Source: an uncultured Clostridia bacterium (GTDB taxonomy: Bacteria; Bacillota; Clostridia; Christensenellales; UBA1242). From it: a stretch of 32,513 nucleotides of DNA. Below the pieces are notes generated by a model, which did not search any database, had not been told where the DNA came from, and saw nothing but the letters and a program-made list of their open reading frames with translations. Positions within the stretch are counted from its first letter, which is position 1, and every line of letters begins with the position of its first letter. Shown here in pieces: positions 16,565 through 25,421 of the stretch. The position numbers and the translations under genes were made by a program. The stretch is taken from the NCBI GenBank assembly GCA_944349895.1, contig CALVNQ010000001.1, forward strand, positions 112,948 through 145,460, written 5' to 3'.

Positions 16565-18712
16565 TTACTCTTTATCAATGCCTTTCATCGTAAGTGATAT
16601 GCGTTTTTTATCTAAATCTATAGCGAGAACTTTAACTTCAACAACTTGTCCAACTTTTAATACTTCCGAAGGATGTTTAATATACTCGTCACAAATTTGT
16701 GAAATATGAACTAATCCGTCCTGATGAACGCCAATATCAATAAAGGCGCCAAAATCAATAACATTTCTAACTGTCCCTGTAAAAATCATCCCGGGTTTTA
16801 GATCTTCCATAGTGATCACATCGCTTCTTAAAACAGGTTTGGGCATAGACTCACGAATATCTCGACCAGGTTTTGACAATTCAGAAATGATATCTTTTAA
16901 AGTAGGCAAGCCAACTCCAATGCTTTTAGCCACATTTTCCTCACCTTTTAACTTAACTAATCCCTCAAGATTAAGATCGCCCTTTTTAATATCTTCAACT
17001 GTTAAATCAAAAAGTTTCAACAATTTATTCGCAGCATCATAAGATTCAGGATGCACGCCTGTATTATCCAAAATATTAATGCCGTCAGTAATTCTCAAAA
17101 ATCCAGCACATTGTTCAAAGGCTTTAGGGCCCAGTTTAGGGACAGACAAAAGCTCATCCCTAGATTTAAAGCCTTTAATTTTAGCTCTATAAGCTGTAAT
17201 ATTTTTAGCAATAGGCATATTAAGTCCCGAAACATAAGAAAGTAAAGAAGGCGAAGCAGTATTAAGATCAACCCCAACACTGTTAACACAATCTTCCACA
17301 ACGCCTGTTAAAACTTCTGTCAACCTGTTTTGTGGCATATCATGTTGATATTGCCCCACTCCGATACTTTTAACATCAATTTTAATTAGTTCTGCGAGTG
17401 GATCTTGTAATCTTCTGGCAATAGAAACTGCGCTTCTTAATGAAACGTCATAATCTGGGAACTCTTCTGCACCCAGCTTAGAAGCCGAATAAACGGAAGC
17501 TCCTGCTTCACTAACGACAGCATAAGAAACCGGCCTGGAAACATGCTTAATTAATTCAGCAACAAAAATCTCTGCTTCCTTTGAGGCCGTCCCATTACCA
17601 ATAGATACAATATCTACATTATATTTTTCTATTAACGTTTTAAGCTTATCAATGCTTTCTTCGGTTTTCGACTGTGGAGGAGTTGGATAAATTACCGTTG
17701 TGTCAAGGACGTCTCCTTTTTTATCAATAACTGCAATTTTACAACCCGTCCTATAAGCAGGATCTAACCCTAAAATAATGTTATTTTTTAAAGGGGCCTC
17801 CATTAATAGAGGTTTAAGATTTACTTCGAACATTTTTATAGCTTGTTCGCAAGCGATATCAGTTAAGTTAGCTCTTAATTCTCTTTCTAAAGAAGGGAAA
17901 AGCAACCTATCTAAAGAATCTTCGATAATTTCATCAAAAATATTTGAAGTTGAAGTGTTGTCTTTTTTATAAGCGAAATTAATTTCTTTTATTAAAAGTT
18001 CTTTATTAATTTCGATTTCAACTTTCAAACATTTTTCTTTCTCGCCTCGGTTAATGGCAAGTATCCTATGGCTTGGAAGTTTTTTAACCTCCTGTTTGAA
18101 ACCATCATATCCTTCATAAGTTAATTTGTTCTCTCCATCTAAAAGCTGACAAAAAATTTGTGACTTGTCCCATAAAATCTCCCTCAAAGTTTTTCTCAAT
18201 TCTGCGTCATCACTAATTCTTTCTGCGATAATATCTTTTGCACCTTGAATGGCACTATCAACGTCTGGCACTGCATCCGACAGAAATTTTTCAGCTTCTG
18301 AGATAATATCAAAATCTTTGGATTGCTTTTGCAACAAATCAGCCAAAGGCTCAAGACCATTTGCGATAGCAACAGAAGCTCTTGTTTTTCTTTTTGGCTT
18401 ATAAGGTCTGTAAATATCCTCAACTTCAGTCAAAGTTTGGGCATCATTTAAAGCTTTTTCAATTTCGCTAGACCATTTCCCCTGTTCGGTTATAACTCTT
18501 TGAACTTTATCCTTTTCTTCTTGTAATGAACGCAAATATTTAAGCCTGTCAGCAAATTCTCTAATAATTTGGTCATCACAAGAACCATGCATTTCCTTTC
18601 TATATCTTGCGATAAAAGGTATAGTCGCACCTTCATCTAAAAGCGAAATTATATTTTCAGCATAAACTTGTTTAAGCCCAAACTCTCCTGCTAGTTTTTC
18701 TGATATCTCCAT
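16565..18712 (-). CDS. tex: Tex-family S1 RNA-binding protein
   Basis: A 715-residue Tex/YhgF protein, a nucleic-acid-binding factor linked to transcription. Order: N-terminal helical domain (EISEKLAGEFGLKQVYAENI, IPFIARYRKE), a YqgF/RNase-H-like domain (ILGLDPAYRTGCKIAVID, about 325-345), helix-hairpin-helix motifs (SVGVDLNTASPSLLSYV, about 485-560), and a C-terminal S1 domain (about 640-712, LKPGMIFTGTVRNVIDFGAF...VHISQI). The length is typical. Its stop sits inside the ribosome binding region of mini-mcsA. The start is one base after the stop of the upstream amidohydrolase-like gene, so it belongs to one operon with mcsAB-clpC. Confidence 0.95.
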   Translation of the reverse strand: MEISEKLAGEFGLKQVYAENIISLLDEGATIPFIARYRKEMHGSCDDQIIREFADRLKYLRSLQEEKDKVQRVITEQGKWSSEIEKALNDAQTLTEVEDIYRPYKPKRKTRASVAIANGLEPLADLLQKQSKDFDIISEAEKFLSDAVPDVDSAIQGAKDIIAERISDDAELRKTLREILWDKSQIFCQLLDGENKLTYEGYDGFKQEVKKLPSHRILAINRGEKEKCLKVEIEINKELLIKEINFAYKKDNTSTSNIFDEIIEDSLDRLLFPSLERELRANLTDIACEQAIKMFEVNLKPLLMEAPLKNNIILGLDPAYRTGCKIAVIDKKGDVLDTTVIYPTPPQSKTEESIDKLKTLIEKYNVDIVSIGNGTASKEAEIFVAELIKHVSRPVSYAVVSEAGASVYSASKLGAEEFPDYDVSLRSAVSIARRLQDPLAELIKIDVKSIGVGQYQHDMPQNRLTEVLTGVVEDCVNSVGVDLNTASPSLLSYVSGLNMPIAKNITAYRAKIKGFKSRDELLSVPKLGPKAFEQCAGFLRITDGINILDNTGVHPESYDAANKLLKLFDLTVEDIKKGDLNLEGLVKLKGEENVAKSIGVGLPTLKDIISELSKPGRDIRESMPKPVLRSDVITMEDLKPGMIFTGTVRNVIDFGAFIDIGVHQDGLVHISQICDEYIKHPSEVLKVGQVVEVKVLAIDLDKKRISLTMKGIDKE

Positions 18713-18713
18713 T

Positions 18714-19406
18714 TTAATTTTCTCCTTTTGCTATATTTTCTATTTCTTCTTTAGAAATTGCCTTTTCATCTTCCAATAAAGAAAGATTTGTTAAAGTTAA
18801 ATATTCAATTTCTTTTTCAAAATCGATCTCTTCGTTATCCCATGTCCCAAGACATAAACGAAGCCCATATTTTTTCATTAGAGGAACGTTGGTAAATGTA
18901 CAACCTTTTTTTGATAAGGCAATTGGGCAAATGATGATCTTAGTTTTATAGTCAGCTAAAATCGATAAATCATCTTTGTCTGCATAAGCACCTCCGACAA
19001 TAGAGCAGTCTCTATCTAAAAATCCTAGTTCTTCAATGAACTTTGCCGGGGAACCATCACAAATGGCAGAAACTTGACCAGTTTTATATAAATTATCAAA
19101 AAGTGGTATGACAACTGGCAAATTTAAATAAGAAATTTTCTCCAAAACTTTTTCATCATTTTCAATAAGATCGGCATAAACTGCAACAGGGAAATCGAGA
19201 TTAGAAACCGATTCAAAATTTTTTTTATTCAATATCCAACAAGGCTTAACAATTATACGACCTTTAAGGTTTAACATTTGGAATTCTTTACTAACTTTTT
19301 CAGGTTCATCAGTTAAAACTTCCACATATTCGACCCCAGCCATTTTATTTTTTAAAAGAATATTTTCATCATACAAACAAAAATAATTACGAAATGTTTC
19401 TTGCAT
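18714..19406 (-). CDS. Degenerate amidohydrolase-like protein
   Basis: A 230-residue protein not recognised with confidence. Its second half resembles the C-terminal part of amidohydrolase/deaminase TIM barrels: SPAKFIEELGFLDRD, then a beta-strand (SIVGGAYADKDDLSILADY), IIICPIALSKKGCTFTNVPL, and GLRLCLGTWDNEEIDFEKE. The last matches the position where active enzymes read GTD. The metal-binding residues are missing: no N-terminal HxH, no His in the strand where HG is expected, and GTW in place of GTD. It looks non-catalytic or diverged. It is the first gene of the operon with tex, mcsA, mcsB and clpC, with a perfect TATAAT promoter and GTGGAG ahead of its ATG. Confidence 0.5.
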   Translation of the reverse strand: MQETFRNYFCLYDENILLKNKMAGVEYVEVLTDEPEKVSKEFQMLNLKGRIIVKPCWILNKKNFESVSNLDFPVAVYADLIENDEKVLEKISYLNLPVVIPLFDNLYKTGQVSAICDGSPAKFIEELGFLDRDCSIVGGAYADKDDLSILADYKTKIIICPIALSKKGCTFTNVPLMKKYGLRLCLGTWDNEEIDFEKEIEYLTLTNLSLLEDEKAISKEEIENIAKGEN

Positions 19407-19438
19407 AAATTCTCCACAAAGGTTAAAATATTAAGAAG

Positions 19439-19467
19439 ATTATAACATTTTTAATGAGGTTGAGCAA
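19439..19467 (-). promoter_or_regulatory. Promoter of the amidohydrolase-like/tex/mcsAB/clpC operon
   Basis: Minus strand TTGCTC (19467-19462, weak), 17-base spacer, perfect TATAAT (19444-19439). A tandem CtsR-type heptad repeat (GGTCAAA) was looked for by eye and not seen. Confidence 0.6.
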
Positions 19468-20667
19468 ATGAATGAAAGGATAATTTTACATTCAGACGTT
19501 AATAATTTTTTTGCTTCAGTAGAATGTTGCCTTCGTCCAGAATTAAAAAATCTGCCGGTAGCTGTAACTGGGAACCCCGAAAAACGAACAGGAGTTATTT
19601 TGGCAAAAAATGAGATAGCAAAATCTTTTGGTGTTAAAACAGGCCAAACAATATATGAAGCTAAAAATTTATGCAAAGATCTAATTTGTTTGCCTCCACA
19701 CTATGAAAAATATGAAAAGATATCGAAACAACTACATGAAGTATATTTAAAATATACTGATTTAGTGGAACCTTTGGGTTTAGATGAGTGTTGGCTAGAT
19801 GTTACAAGCTCCTCAAAACTACTAAAAAAAACAGGAGAAGAAATAGCATTAGAAATAAAAGAATATATAAAAAATAATTTTGGCTTTACCGTTTCAGTGG
19901 GAGTTTCGTTCTCTAAAATATTTGCAAAATTAGGTTCAGATTTGAAAAAACCTGATGCAATAACCGTAATACCTAAAAACAAATTTAAAGAAATAACCTA
20001 TCCTTTGCCTTTAAATTCAATCATTGGGATTGGCAAAAGATTAGAAAAAAAATTTACAAAAATAAACATAAAAACAATAGGAGAATTCTGTAACTTAAAA
20101 CCAACATTTATAAATTCTATTATGGGGAAAAACGGAATAAAATTATTGGAAAACTTATTAGGTAGCGAAAACGACGCTGTTAAATGTTATTTTTTAGAAA
20201 TACCACCTAAAAGCATTGGAAATGGAACCACAACAATAAAAGACATTTATAATAGAAATGACATAGAAAAGGTTGTAACCTTTTTAGCAGATAAAATTAG
20301 CAAACGTTTAATAAAAAAAAGTTATCAAGCAAAAACATTGTCTGTAACATTAAAAACGGCTGAATTAACTAAACTAAGAAAATCTTGTTCTTTCCCACCG
20401 ACTTTCGCTAGTGAGGTTATATCGGAAAGAATAATGTATATAATTGACAGCTTTTTTGACTACAAATTACCGATAAGAGCAATACGAATAAGAGCGTCTA
20501 ACTTGACAAAAATAGACAAAAATAAGCAACTCTCATTTTTTGAAAACAAAAAAGAAAACACTGCAATAGGAATTGAACAGATAACCGAAAAATATGGAAC
20601 TGACGCTATATTTAGAGCAAGTGAAAATGCAGAATATATTAACAGAAAAAACCACACCGAAGAATAA
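19468..20667 (+). CDS. dinB: DNA polymerase IV (Y family)
   Basis: Translesion DNA polymerase, 399 residues, somewhat longer than the about 350 of E. coli. The palm holds the catalytic acidic residues: Asp10 in HSDVNNFFASVE with the steric gate Phe15, and Asp106/Glu107 in LGLDECWLD. The finger segment is RTGVILAKNEIAKSFGVKTG. Helix-hairpin-helix motifs (SIIGIGKRLEKKF, KTIGEFCNL) precede the little-finger domain (about 235-345). The C-terminus carries QLSFF, a beta-clamp binding motif. GAGG lies eight bases upstream of the ATG. It is divergent from the tex operon with a 61-base shared region. No LexA-type palindrome was identified there by eye. Confidence 0.96.
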   Translation: MNERIILHSDVNNFFASVECCLRPELKNLPVAVTGNPEKRTGVILAKNEIAKSFGVKTGQTIYEAKNLCKDLICLPPHYEKYEKISKQLHEVYLKYTDLVEPLGLDECWLDVTSSSKLLKKTGEEIALEIKEYIKNNFGFTVSVGVSFSKIFAKLGSDLKKPDAITVIPKNKFKEITYPLPLNSIIGIGKRLEKKFTKINIKTIGEFCNLKPTFINSIMGKNGIKLLENLLGSENDAVKCYFLEIPPKSIGNGTTTIKDIYNRNDIEKVVTFLADKISKRLIKKSYQAKTLSVTLKTAELTKLRKSCSFPPTFASEVISERIMYIIDSFFDYKLPIRAIRIRASNLTKIDKNKQLSFFENKKENTAIGIEQITEKYGTDAIFRASENAEYINRKNHTEE

Positions 20668-20690
20668 AAAAGCTCCGAAGAGCTTTTTTA
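20666..20690. terminator. Rho-independent terminator, bidirectional
   Basis: AAAAAGCTC and GAGCTTTTTT around a CGAA loop, directly after the dinB stop; the convergent surface-protein gene ends at 20691. Confidence 0.9.
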
Positions 20691-23051
20691 TTAATAGTAA
20701 TAGTTTTTATAGTCATCATTTCTATTTTTTAATTTTCCTAGTTTTTTTCTTCTAATAATAAGCCAAATTATCAAAGCACTTCCACCAAGTAAAACCACTC
20801 CACCGACAACGCCAATAATTATCCATAGGGTAGTATTCCCGCCTTCCTCAACGATTTTAGCTGCCCCAGAAATATTTAAAGTGAATGAAGAAGATGTTTC
20901 AAAATTAATGGAAGCTGTTGAAAAAGAAAACTCATAAACAGTTAAATCTTGGTTTAAGCCATCAGGATAAATACTAGTATTAATTGATGCTGTATCTCTA
21001 ATAAAAATTTTTTTGATATTAGAAACAATTTCATCTTCACTTATTTGAGAATCTTTTTTAACATAAACTTTTAAAACAACATTTTCATTTTTATCCAACA
21101 TTACACTTTCACCGGTTTTCAAAATTACCGATCCATTTATATCAATTTTATCAATAAAATTGCTGTCAAAGTTAAAACTTAAAGTGCAAGGATCATTTTT
21201 AAAATTTGCAACTAATAAAAACGAGTCAAGAAAATCTCCTGTTCCAAAAGTTATGCTTAAAGGATTTTCTAAATAGGATTTTTCTGCAGGAGCCCATTTT
21301 TGTCCAGCATATTCATAATTACCATCTTCGCTCGAAAAATAAAGAGACCAAGAGGTAAAAACATACTGCTTATTTCCCACAGCTTCAACTTTAATTTCAC
21401 TACTTTCTTTTGATAAATTTCTTGTTAAGGAAGAAGAAAGCGAAGTTGTCCCACTATACCTCACCTGTCCATTTTCACCTGCAACAATATAATTAGTGAA
21501 TTCAACGGCAGAAAGCCTAAAAGAAAATGATCCTTGTGTAGAATTTGTAGCTTTAACTTTCAAAGAAAAAGTTTCATCAGCATTTTTTGTTAAAATGATT
21601 TCGCCATCTTGAGAAACCATATCCCCATTTTCTTGATGTAAAAAGTTACTTAAATTCAAAGTTTGCCCATTAAGTAAAATATCCGATATAATATAATATT
21701 TAAAATTTTCATCATCGACGAACTTAAAATTAATTGAAACCTCTTCTCCATAAGGATATTCAACATCATCTTGATAATCCGAGGTCAATGTTAACAATCC
21801 TGCTGGGTCCAACAAACCTGCTGGATATATTTTAAAATTTTGAAAAAGTTGGAGTCGAAGTTCATCAGTACTGTTCCTTCGTGACATAACCCAAATATTA
21901 TCAAAATCCCAGAAAGCTGTATCTTCATTCCAAACAAAAACATATGTTGTACCGTTTAAAATAAATGAATAAGAAGAAGATGAATAAAATTCCTGAGCAT
22001 ATAAAATGTTGTTAGAAACCTGCATAACATTATCTTTTTTCCCTACATTAACATAGGAATAAGATCCCTGCTCGCCGAAAGGTTCTGAATCAGATACATA
22101 TGCAACTGATGAAATATTCCCTGGTTGTGGAGCTGTAATTATAATTCCTATCACCGAACCTAAGGAACATTCATCAAAATAGTTATTTATAAAATTAATT
22201 TGCCCACCAATGACAGAATCTTTAATTTTTGTTATATTACCTTCAACCTCACCGGCAATTCCACCGATAGAGAATTTAGAAGATTGTGTAGAGGAAACGG
22301 AATCTAAGGATTGAACTTTTATATTCCCAAAATAAGCGACTTTAATTAAGCTTGAATTAACAAGAGATCCCACTATTCCACCGATTTTAATGTTATATGA
22401 ATTGGAAAGAGAATATGTAATATGGTTTGAATAATAACTAGCACAATTGGTAATTTCTCCACCGTCAAATCTGCCTGCAAAAGAACCAAAAGTAACTTTA
22501 CCTGTCAGATTGAAGTTTACAAATTCAAAATTTTCATTATACACATCAACTTCGCAACCTGATATTTTAGTATTAACGGCATAACCTACCATCATACCAG
22601 CATAAACTTCTCCCGAAGAGATGAGGTTAGAAGAATAAGAACCTTTTACTTGAAGATTTACAATTTCTGCCCCATTTGTATAGCCGAAAAGTCCCTGATA
22701 AGAATAATCAGCGATTCCATCTCCACTATTAATAAAAGCGTTTTCGAATAGTACAGTATATCCATTCCCATCAAAAACTCCTTTAAACGGGAAATTAACA
22801 TTACCAATTGGCACCCAAGATCCACTCAAAGTGAGATCACGATTAAGAATAATTTTAGTGTTAGAATAATTATTTGTTCCTGAATTAACATTTTGAGAAA
22901 TTTCCATTATTTTATCAGATGAATCAACATAAATCTCTTGCAAAGAATCTGCCTTTAAAGAGACAACCGAAGAATCACTTGTAGCAACAAGAGGAAATAG
23001 GGCCAAAACTGCGACTAAAATAAAATATATTAATGAATATAATCTTTTCAT
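20691..23051 (-). CDS. Large cell-surface protein with GLUG-like repeats and C-terminal membrane anchor
   Basis: A 786-residue secreted, membrane-anchored protein. It has an N-terminal signal peptide (KRLYSLIYFILVAVLALFPL). Residues about 55-300 form a repeat region in which GLUG-like or beta-helix motifs recur: FDGNGYTVLFENAF, YQGLFGYTNGAEIVNLQVKG, KIGGIVGSLVNSSLI, IGGIAGEVEGNITKI. Residues about 410-650 resemble extracellular beta-rich repeats (VAGENGQVRYSGTTSL, KQYVFTSWSLYF). A C-terminal transmembrane helix (about 745-767) is followed by a basic then Asn/Tyr-rich tail. There is no LPxTG sortase motif. A short tandem YPAGLLDPAGLL occurs near the middle. AAAGGAAA precedes the ATG. A role in adhesion or envelope interaction is inferred from architecture only. 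Confidence 0.85.
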   Translation of the reverse strand: MKRLYSLIYFILVAVLALFPLVATSDSSVVSLKADSLQEIYVDSSDKIMEISQNVNSGTNNYSNTKIILNRDLTLSGSWVPIGNVNFPFKGVFDGNGYTVLFENAFINSGDGIADYSYQGLFGYTNGAEIVNLQVKGSYSSNLISSGEVYAGMMVGYAVNTKISGCEVDVYNENFEFVNFNLTGKVTFGSFAGRFDGGEITNCASYYSNHITYSLSNSYNIKIGGIVGSLVNSSLIKVAYFGNIKVQSLDSVSSTQSSKFSIGGIAGEVEGNITKIKDSVIGGQINFINNYFDECSLGSVIGIIITAPQPGNISSVAYVSDSEPFGEQGSYSYVNVGKKDNVMQVSNNILYAQEFYSSSSYSFILNGTTYVFVWNEDTAFWDFDNIWVMSRRNSTDELRLQLFQNFKIYPAGLLDPAGLLTLTSDYQDDVEYPYGEEVSINFKFVDDENFKYYIISDILLNGQTLNLSNFLHQENGDMVSQDGEIILTKNADETFSLKVKATNSTQGSFSFRLSAVEFTNYIVAGENGQVRYSGTTSLSSSLTRNLSKESSEIKVEAVGNKQYVFTSWSLYFSSEDGNYEYAGQKWAPAEKSYLENPLSITFGTGDFLDSFLLVANFKNDPCTLSFNFDSNFIDKIDINGSVILKTGESVMLDKNENVVLKVYVKKDSQISEDEIVSNIKKIFIRDTASINTSIYPDGLNQDLTVYEFSFSTASINFETSSSFTLNISGAAKIVEEGGNTTLWIIIGVVGGVVLLGGSALIIWLIIRRKKLGKLKNRNDDYKNYYY

Positions 23052-23072
23052 AATTTCCTTTAAGAATAATTT

Positions 23073-23100
23073 ATCATACTTAATTTATTTTTCCAAACAA
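23073..23100 (-). promoter_or_regulatory. Candidate promoter of the surface-protein gene
   Basis: Minus strand TTGTTT (23100-23095), 16-base spacer, TATGAT (23078-23073), about 22 bases before the start codon. Confidence 0.5.
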
Positions 23101-23114
23101 TTATAAAAAATATT

Positions 23115-24554
23115 TCAAAATCGCACATTTTGATGTTTTAATTTTCTAATTAATTTTTCTTTTTCTTTAAGCGTTTCAGATTTTTGAATACTAAAACTAT
23201 GTTTATTTTGAGGTTTTGACATTAAATAATATCTTAACTCATCTAAGGAATGATCATCTTTTTTTATAGGCAAATCTTGATCGCCCCACCAATAAGATTT
23301 AATTTCTCGAATTAAATTAACACAATTTTTAAAAATAAAAATATGAGATTTACCATTACCATCTTTCAAATATTTTTTTACTGTAGAAATGCCACTAAAC
23401 ATATCTTTATTTACTCTAGGATTAACCAAAATACCATTTTCATAAAAAAGATCTACAACGCTTTTGCTAGAAGCAAGCGTTCGTTGTGAAGCCGCGCTAT
23501 CAATAAGAGCGCATATCATACCGTTAGAATTGTAATGCCAATTTAATTTTTGGGATATGTCTTTTATCCTTTGAGAATGATAACTAACATCTTTTTGAGC
23601 TTCAAAATGCTCTGCAATGACATAGACATTTTGATCATAATCAACAGCATACCAGTGAGCAGAAAGAGGATTATTTAGTCCTGGATCAATAGAAATAGTA
23701 TCTTGCCATTCTAAAGGCACATTAAAAGGCTCAATAACATGAATTTGCTCATCAAATTCAGGATAAACCATGCCTCCGAGCGCTGTAAATTTGCCGTATT
23801 TTCTAGATTCCAATTCGTCTGAAGAGAGTGATTGAGTGAGAAATTCAATTTCTTTATCTGACAAATAAGGATTGTCTTCCCATTGCATATGCTCGTGCCA
23901 AACTTCCTGAGAATTATGATTGTTTAAATAAATTTCATCATAAACCCATGTTAAACCTTTTAAAGGAGTCATGGTCCCAAAAATGTCACCTTCACGATCC
24001 AAAACACGCATTTGGCATTCTCTATAAATATCAAACGGAGGCTCCTCATCAAACCATACAAAATCAAGTGATGCGCCTTGAAACTTATCTCTGCCTTGGT
24101 CACAACTTTTAAATCCGATTCGGCTAATGTTACCAAAAACATTTTTAATTAAAATAAAATCAATAATACCACTTTCAGGATTATCTGCTCTACCTGAGGA
24201 CATTACAATTTTAACAATCCAGCTTTTATTTAGATAGTGTAAGATTTTTTGTTGAGCAACATCTCTTTGGACTTGTCTTGAAAGGCTAACCACCCAACCA
24301 TTAACCCCATCCTGTCTATTATTCCTATAAGGATGAATACCCCTGGCCATATAAATAACTTCAACTGCGCCACATTCACTTTTACCACTACGATTTCCAC
24401 CAAAAACCCAACGATTTCTTTTTTGGCATTTGTGGAAAAGAATTTGTTTATGGTGGACTTTATCACCATTATTATATTTTGACAAATTGTTAGATTTTTT
24501 TCTTTTTATAATCTCACATTGAATTTTATCAAGTCTTTCTTTTAATTGCGACAT
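23115..24554 (-). CDS. Phage-type terminase large subunit (orphan)
   Basis: A 479-residue TerL-like DNA-packaging ATPase/nuclease, full length for the family. The ATPase half has Walker A GGNRSGKS (52-59), Walker B LDFVWFDEE (163-171) and the coupling motif TMTPLKG (194-200). The RNase-H-like nuclease half starts ISIDPGLNNP (287-296, metal-binding Asp290). It continues with MICALIDSAAS (second Asp) and ends with KKDDHSLDELRYYLM, the usual third acidic cluster. All key residues look intact. No portal, protease, capsid or tail gene is nearby; neighbours are a surface protein, an SH3 membrane protein and a sigma-like gene. A strong AAAGGGGGGAGAG precedes the ATG. It may be a prophage relic or a domesticated packaging motor. 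Confidence 0.88.
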   Translation of the reverse strand: MSQLKERLDKIQCEIIKRKKSNNLSKYNNGDKVHHKQILFHKCQKRNRWVFGGNRSGKSECGAVEVIYMARGIHPYRNNRQDGVNGWVVSLSRQVQRDVAQQKILHYLNKSWIVKIVMSSGRADNPESGIIDFILIKNVFGNISRIGFKSCDQGRDKFQGASLDFVWFDEEPPFDIYRECQMRVLDREGDIFGTMTPLKGLTWVYDEIYLNNHNSQEVWHEHMQWEDNPYLSDKEIEFLTQSLSSDELESRKYGKFTALGGMVYPEFDEQIHVIEPFNVPLEWQDTISIDPGLNNPLSAHWYAVDYDQNVYVIAEHFEAQKDVSYHSQRIKDISQKLNWHYNSNGMICALIDSAASQRTLASSKSVVDLFYENGILVNPRVNKDMFSGISTVKKYLKDGNGKSHIFIFKNCVNLIREIKSYWWGDQDLPIKKDDHSLDELRYYLMSKPQNKHSFSIQKSETLKEKEKLIRKLKHQNVRF

Positions 24555-24584
24555 CTCTCCCCCCTTTATGACAGAAAAATCTTT

Positions 24585-24611
24585 TTGGTAAAAAAAACAT
24601 AAAGTTAAAAT
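24585..24611 (+). promoter_or_regulatory. Candidate promoter giving a leaderless mRNA for the SH3 protein gene
   Basis: TTGGTA (24585-24590) and TAAAAT (24606-24611), 15-base spacer. The -10 ends six bases before the ATG at 24618 and no Shine-Dalgarno sequence is visible. Confidence 0.4.
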
Positions 24612-24617
24612 AAAAAC

Positions 24618-25421
24618 ATGAAAGCATTATTAATTTTATCCCTATTAATAACAATAATTTTTCAAAATCAAGGCATACAAACTATAAAAGCTGAAGCGAA
24701 CACACAATCGACTTATTATGCTAAAATAACAACCGATGGTAATTTTTTTTATGAAGAGCCTTCAACAAGTGAAGAAAACAAATTATTTGTGATACCGTGT
24801 TCTTATTTTGTACTTCTAATAGCAAACGCAAATGAAGATTTTTATTATGCAAAATATCTAGATTTATATGGCTATGTAAAAAAAGATGAAGTGACTCCAA
24901 TGGATGGTGTACCTAAGACTCCGTATGCAAATTCTACTTTTAGAGTATTTTCACAAAATGGGTTATCATTGCAAAGCCAACCAAACACCGAATCACAAAC
25001 AATTGGTAAAATAGGCTTTTTAGAAAATGATGTAATTTATTATGGCGAAAAAACTGGGGAAGAACCTTTCCCAGAATCAACCAATATCTGGTATTATTGC
25101 AAACCAACCCAAAACGAAACTCAAAAACTTGGCTATGTGTTTTCATATTATTGTGATAAAAAAAGTAAAATAACAGAGAATACCGAATATTTCCCAAAAA
25201 TAACTGGAGAATTAACATTTGATAATGAATTAAATATAAAAAACGGAGGATTAACTGATACAGTAAAAGCTATCATAATTTTAGCAGTTAGTTTACCATG
25301 CCTTATAATTTTATATTTAATTTTAACGCCACATAAAAAGAAAATAAAAGATAAAAATGGAAAACTTAAAACTATAAAAAGAGGAAAAGACTATTATGAA
25401 TTTAATGAAGATGATCTTTAA
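24618..25421 (+). CDS. Secreted SH3-type domain protein with C-terminal membrane helix
   Basis: A 267-residue protein with a signal peptide (about 1-25, KALLILSLLITIIFQ) and two SH3-like beta-barrel units facing outside. The first (about 32-98) ends YYAKYLDLYGYVKKDEV, and the second (about 108-180) contains GLSLQSQPNTESQTIGKIGF and ends WYYCKP...KLGYVFSYYC. A single transmembrane helix (about 217-238, KAIIILAVSLPCLIILYLIL) is followed by a basic cytoplasmic tail with repeated Lys. Such SH3 modules often bind cell-wall peptidoglycan. There is no enzyme domain. The gene is divergent from terL, and its stop overlaps the stop of the sigma-like gene by four bases. The start lacks a visible ribosome binding site. 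Confidence 0.75.
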   Translation: MKALLILSLLITIIFQNQGIQTIKAEANTQSTYYAKITTDGNFFYEEPSTSEENKLFVIPCSYFVLLIANANEDFYYAKYLDLYGYVKKDEVTPMDGVPKTPYANSTFRVFSQNGLSLQSQPNTESQTIGKIGFLENDVIYYGEKTGEEPFPESTNIWYYCKPTQNETQKLGYVFSYYCDKKSKITENTEYFPKITGELTFDNELNIKNGGLTDTVKAIIILAVSLPCLIILYLILTPHKKKIKDKNGKLKTIKRGKDYYEFNEDDL

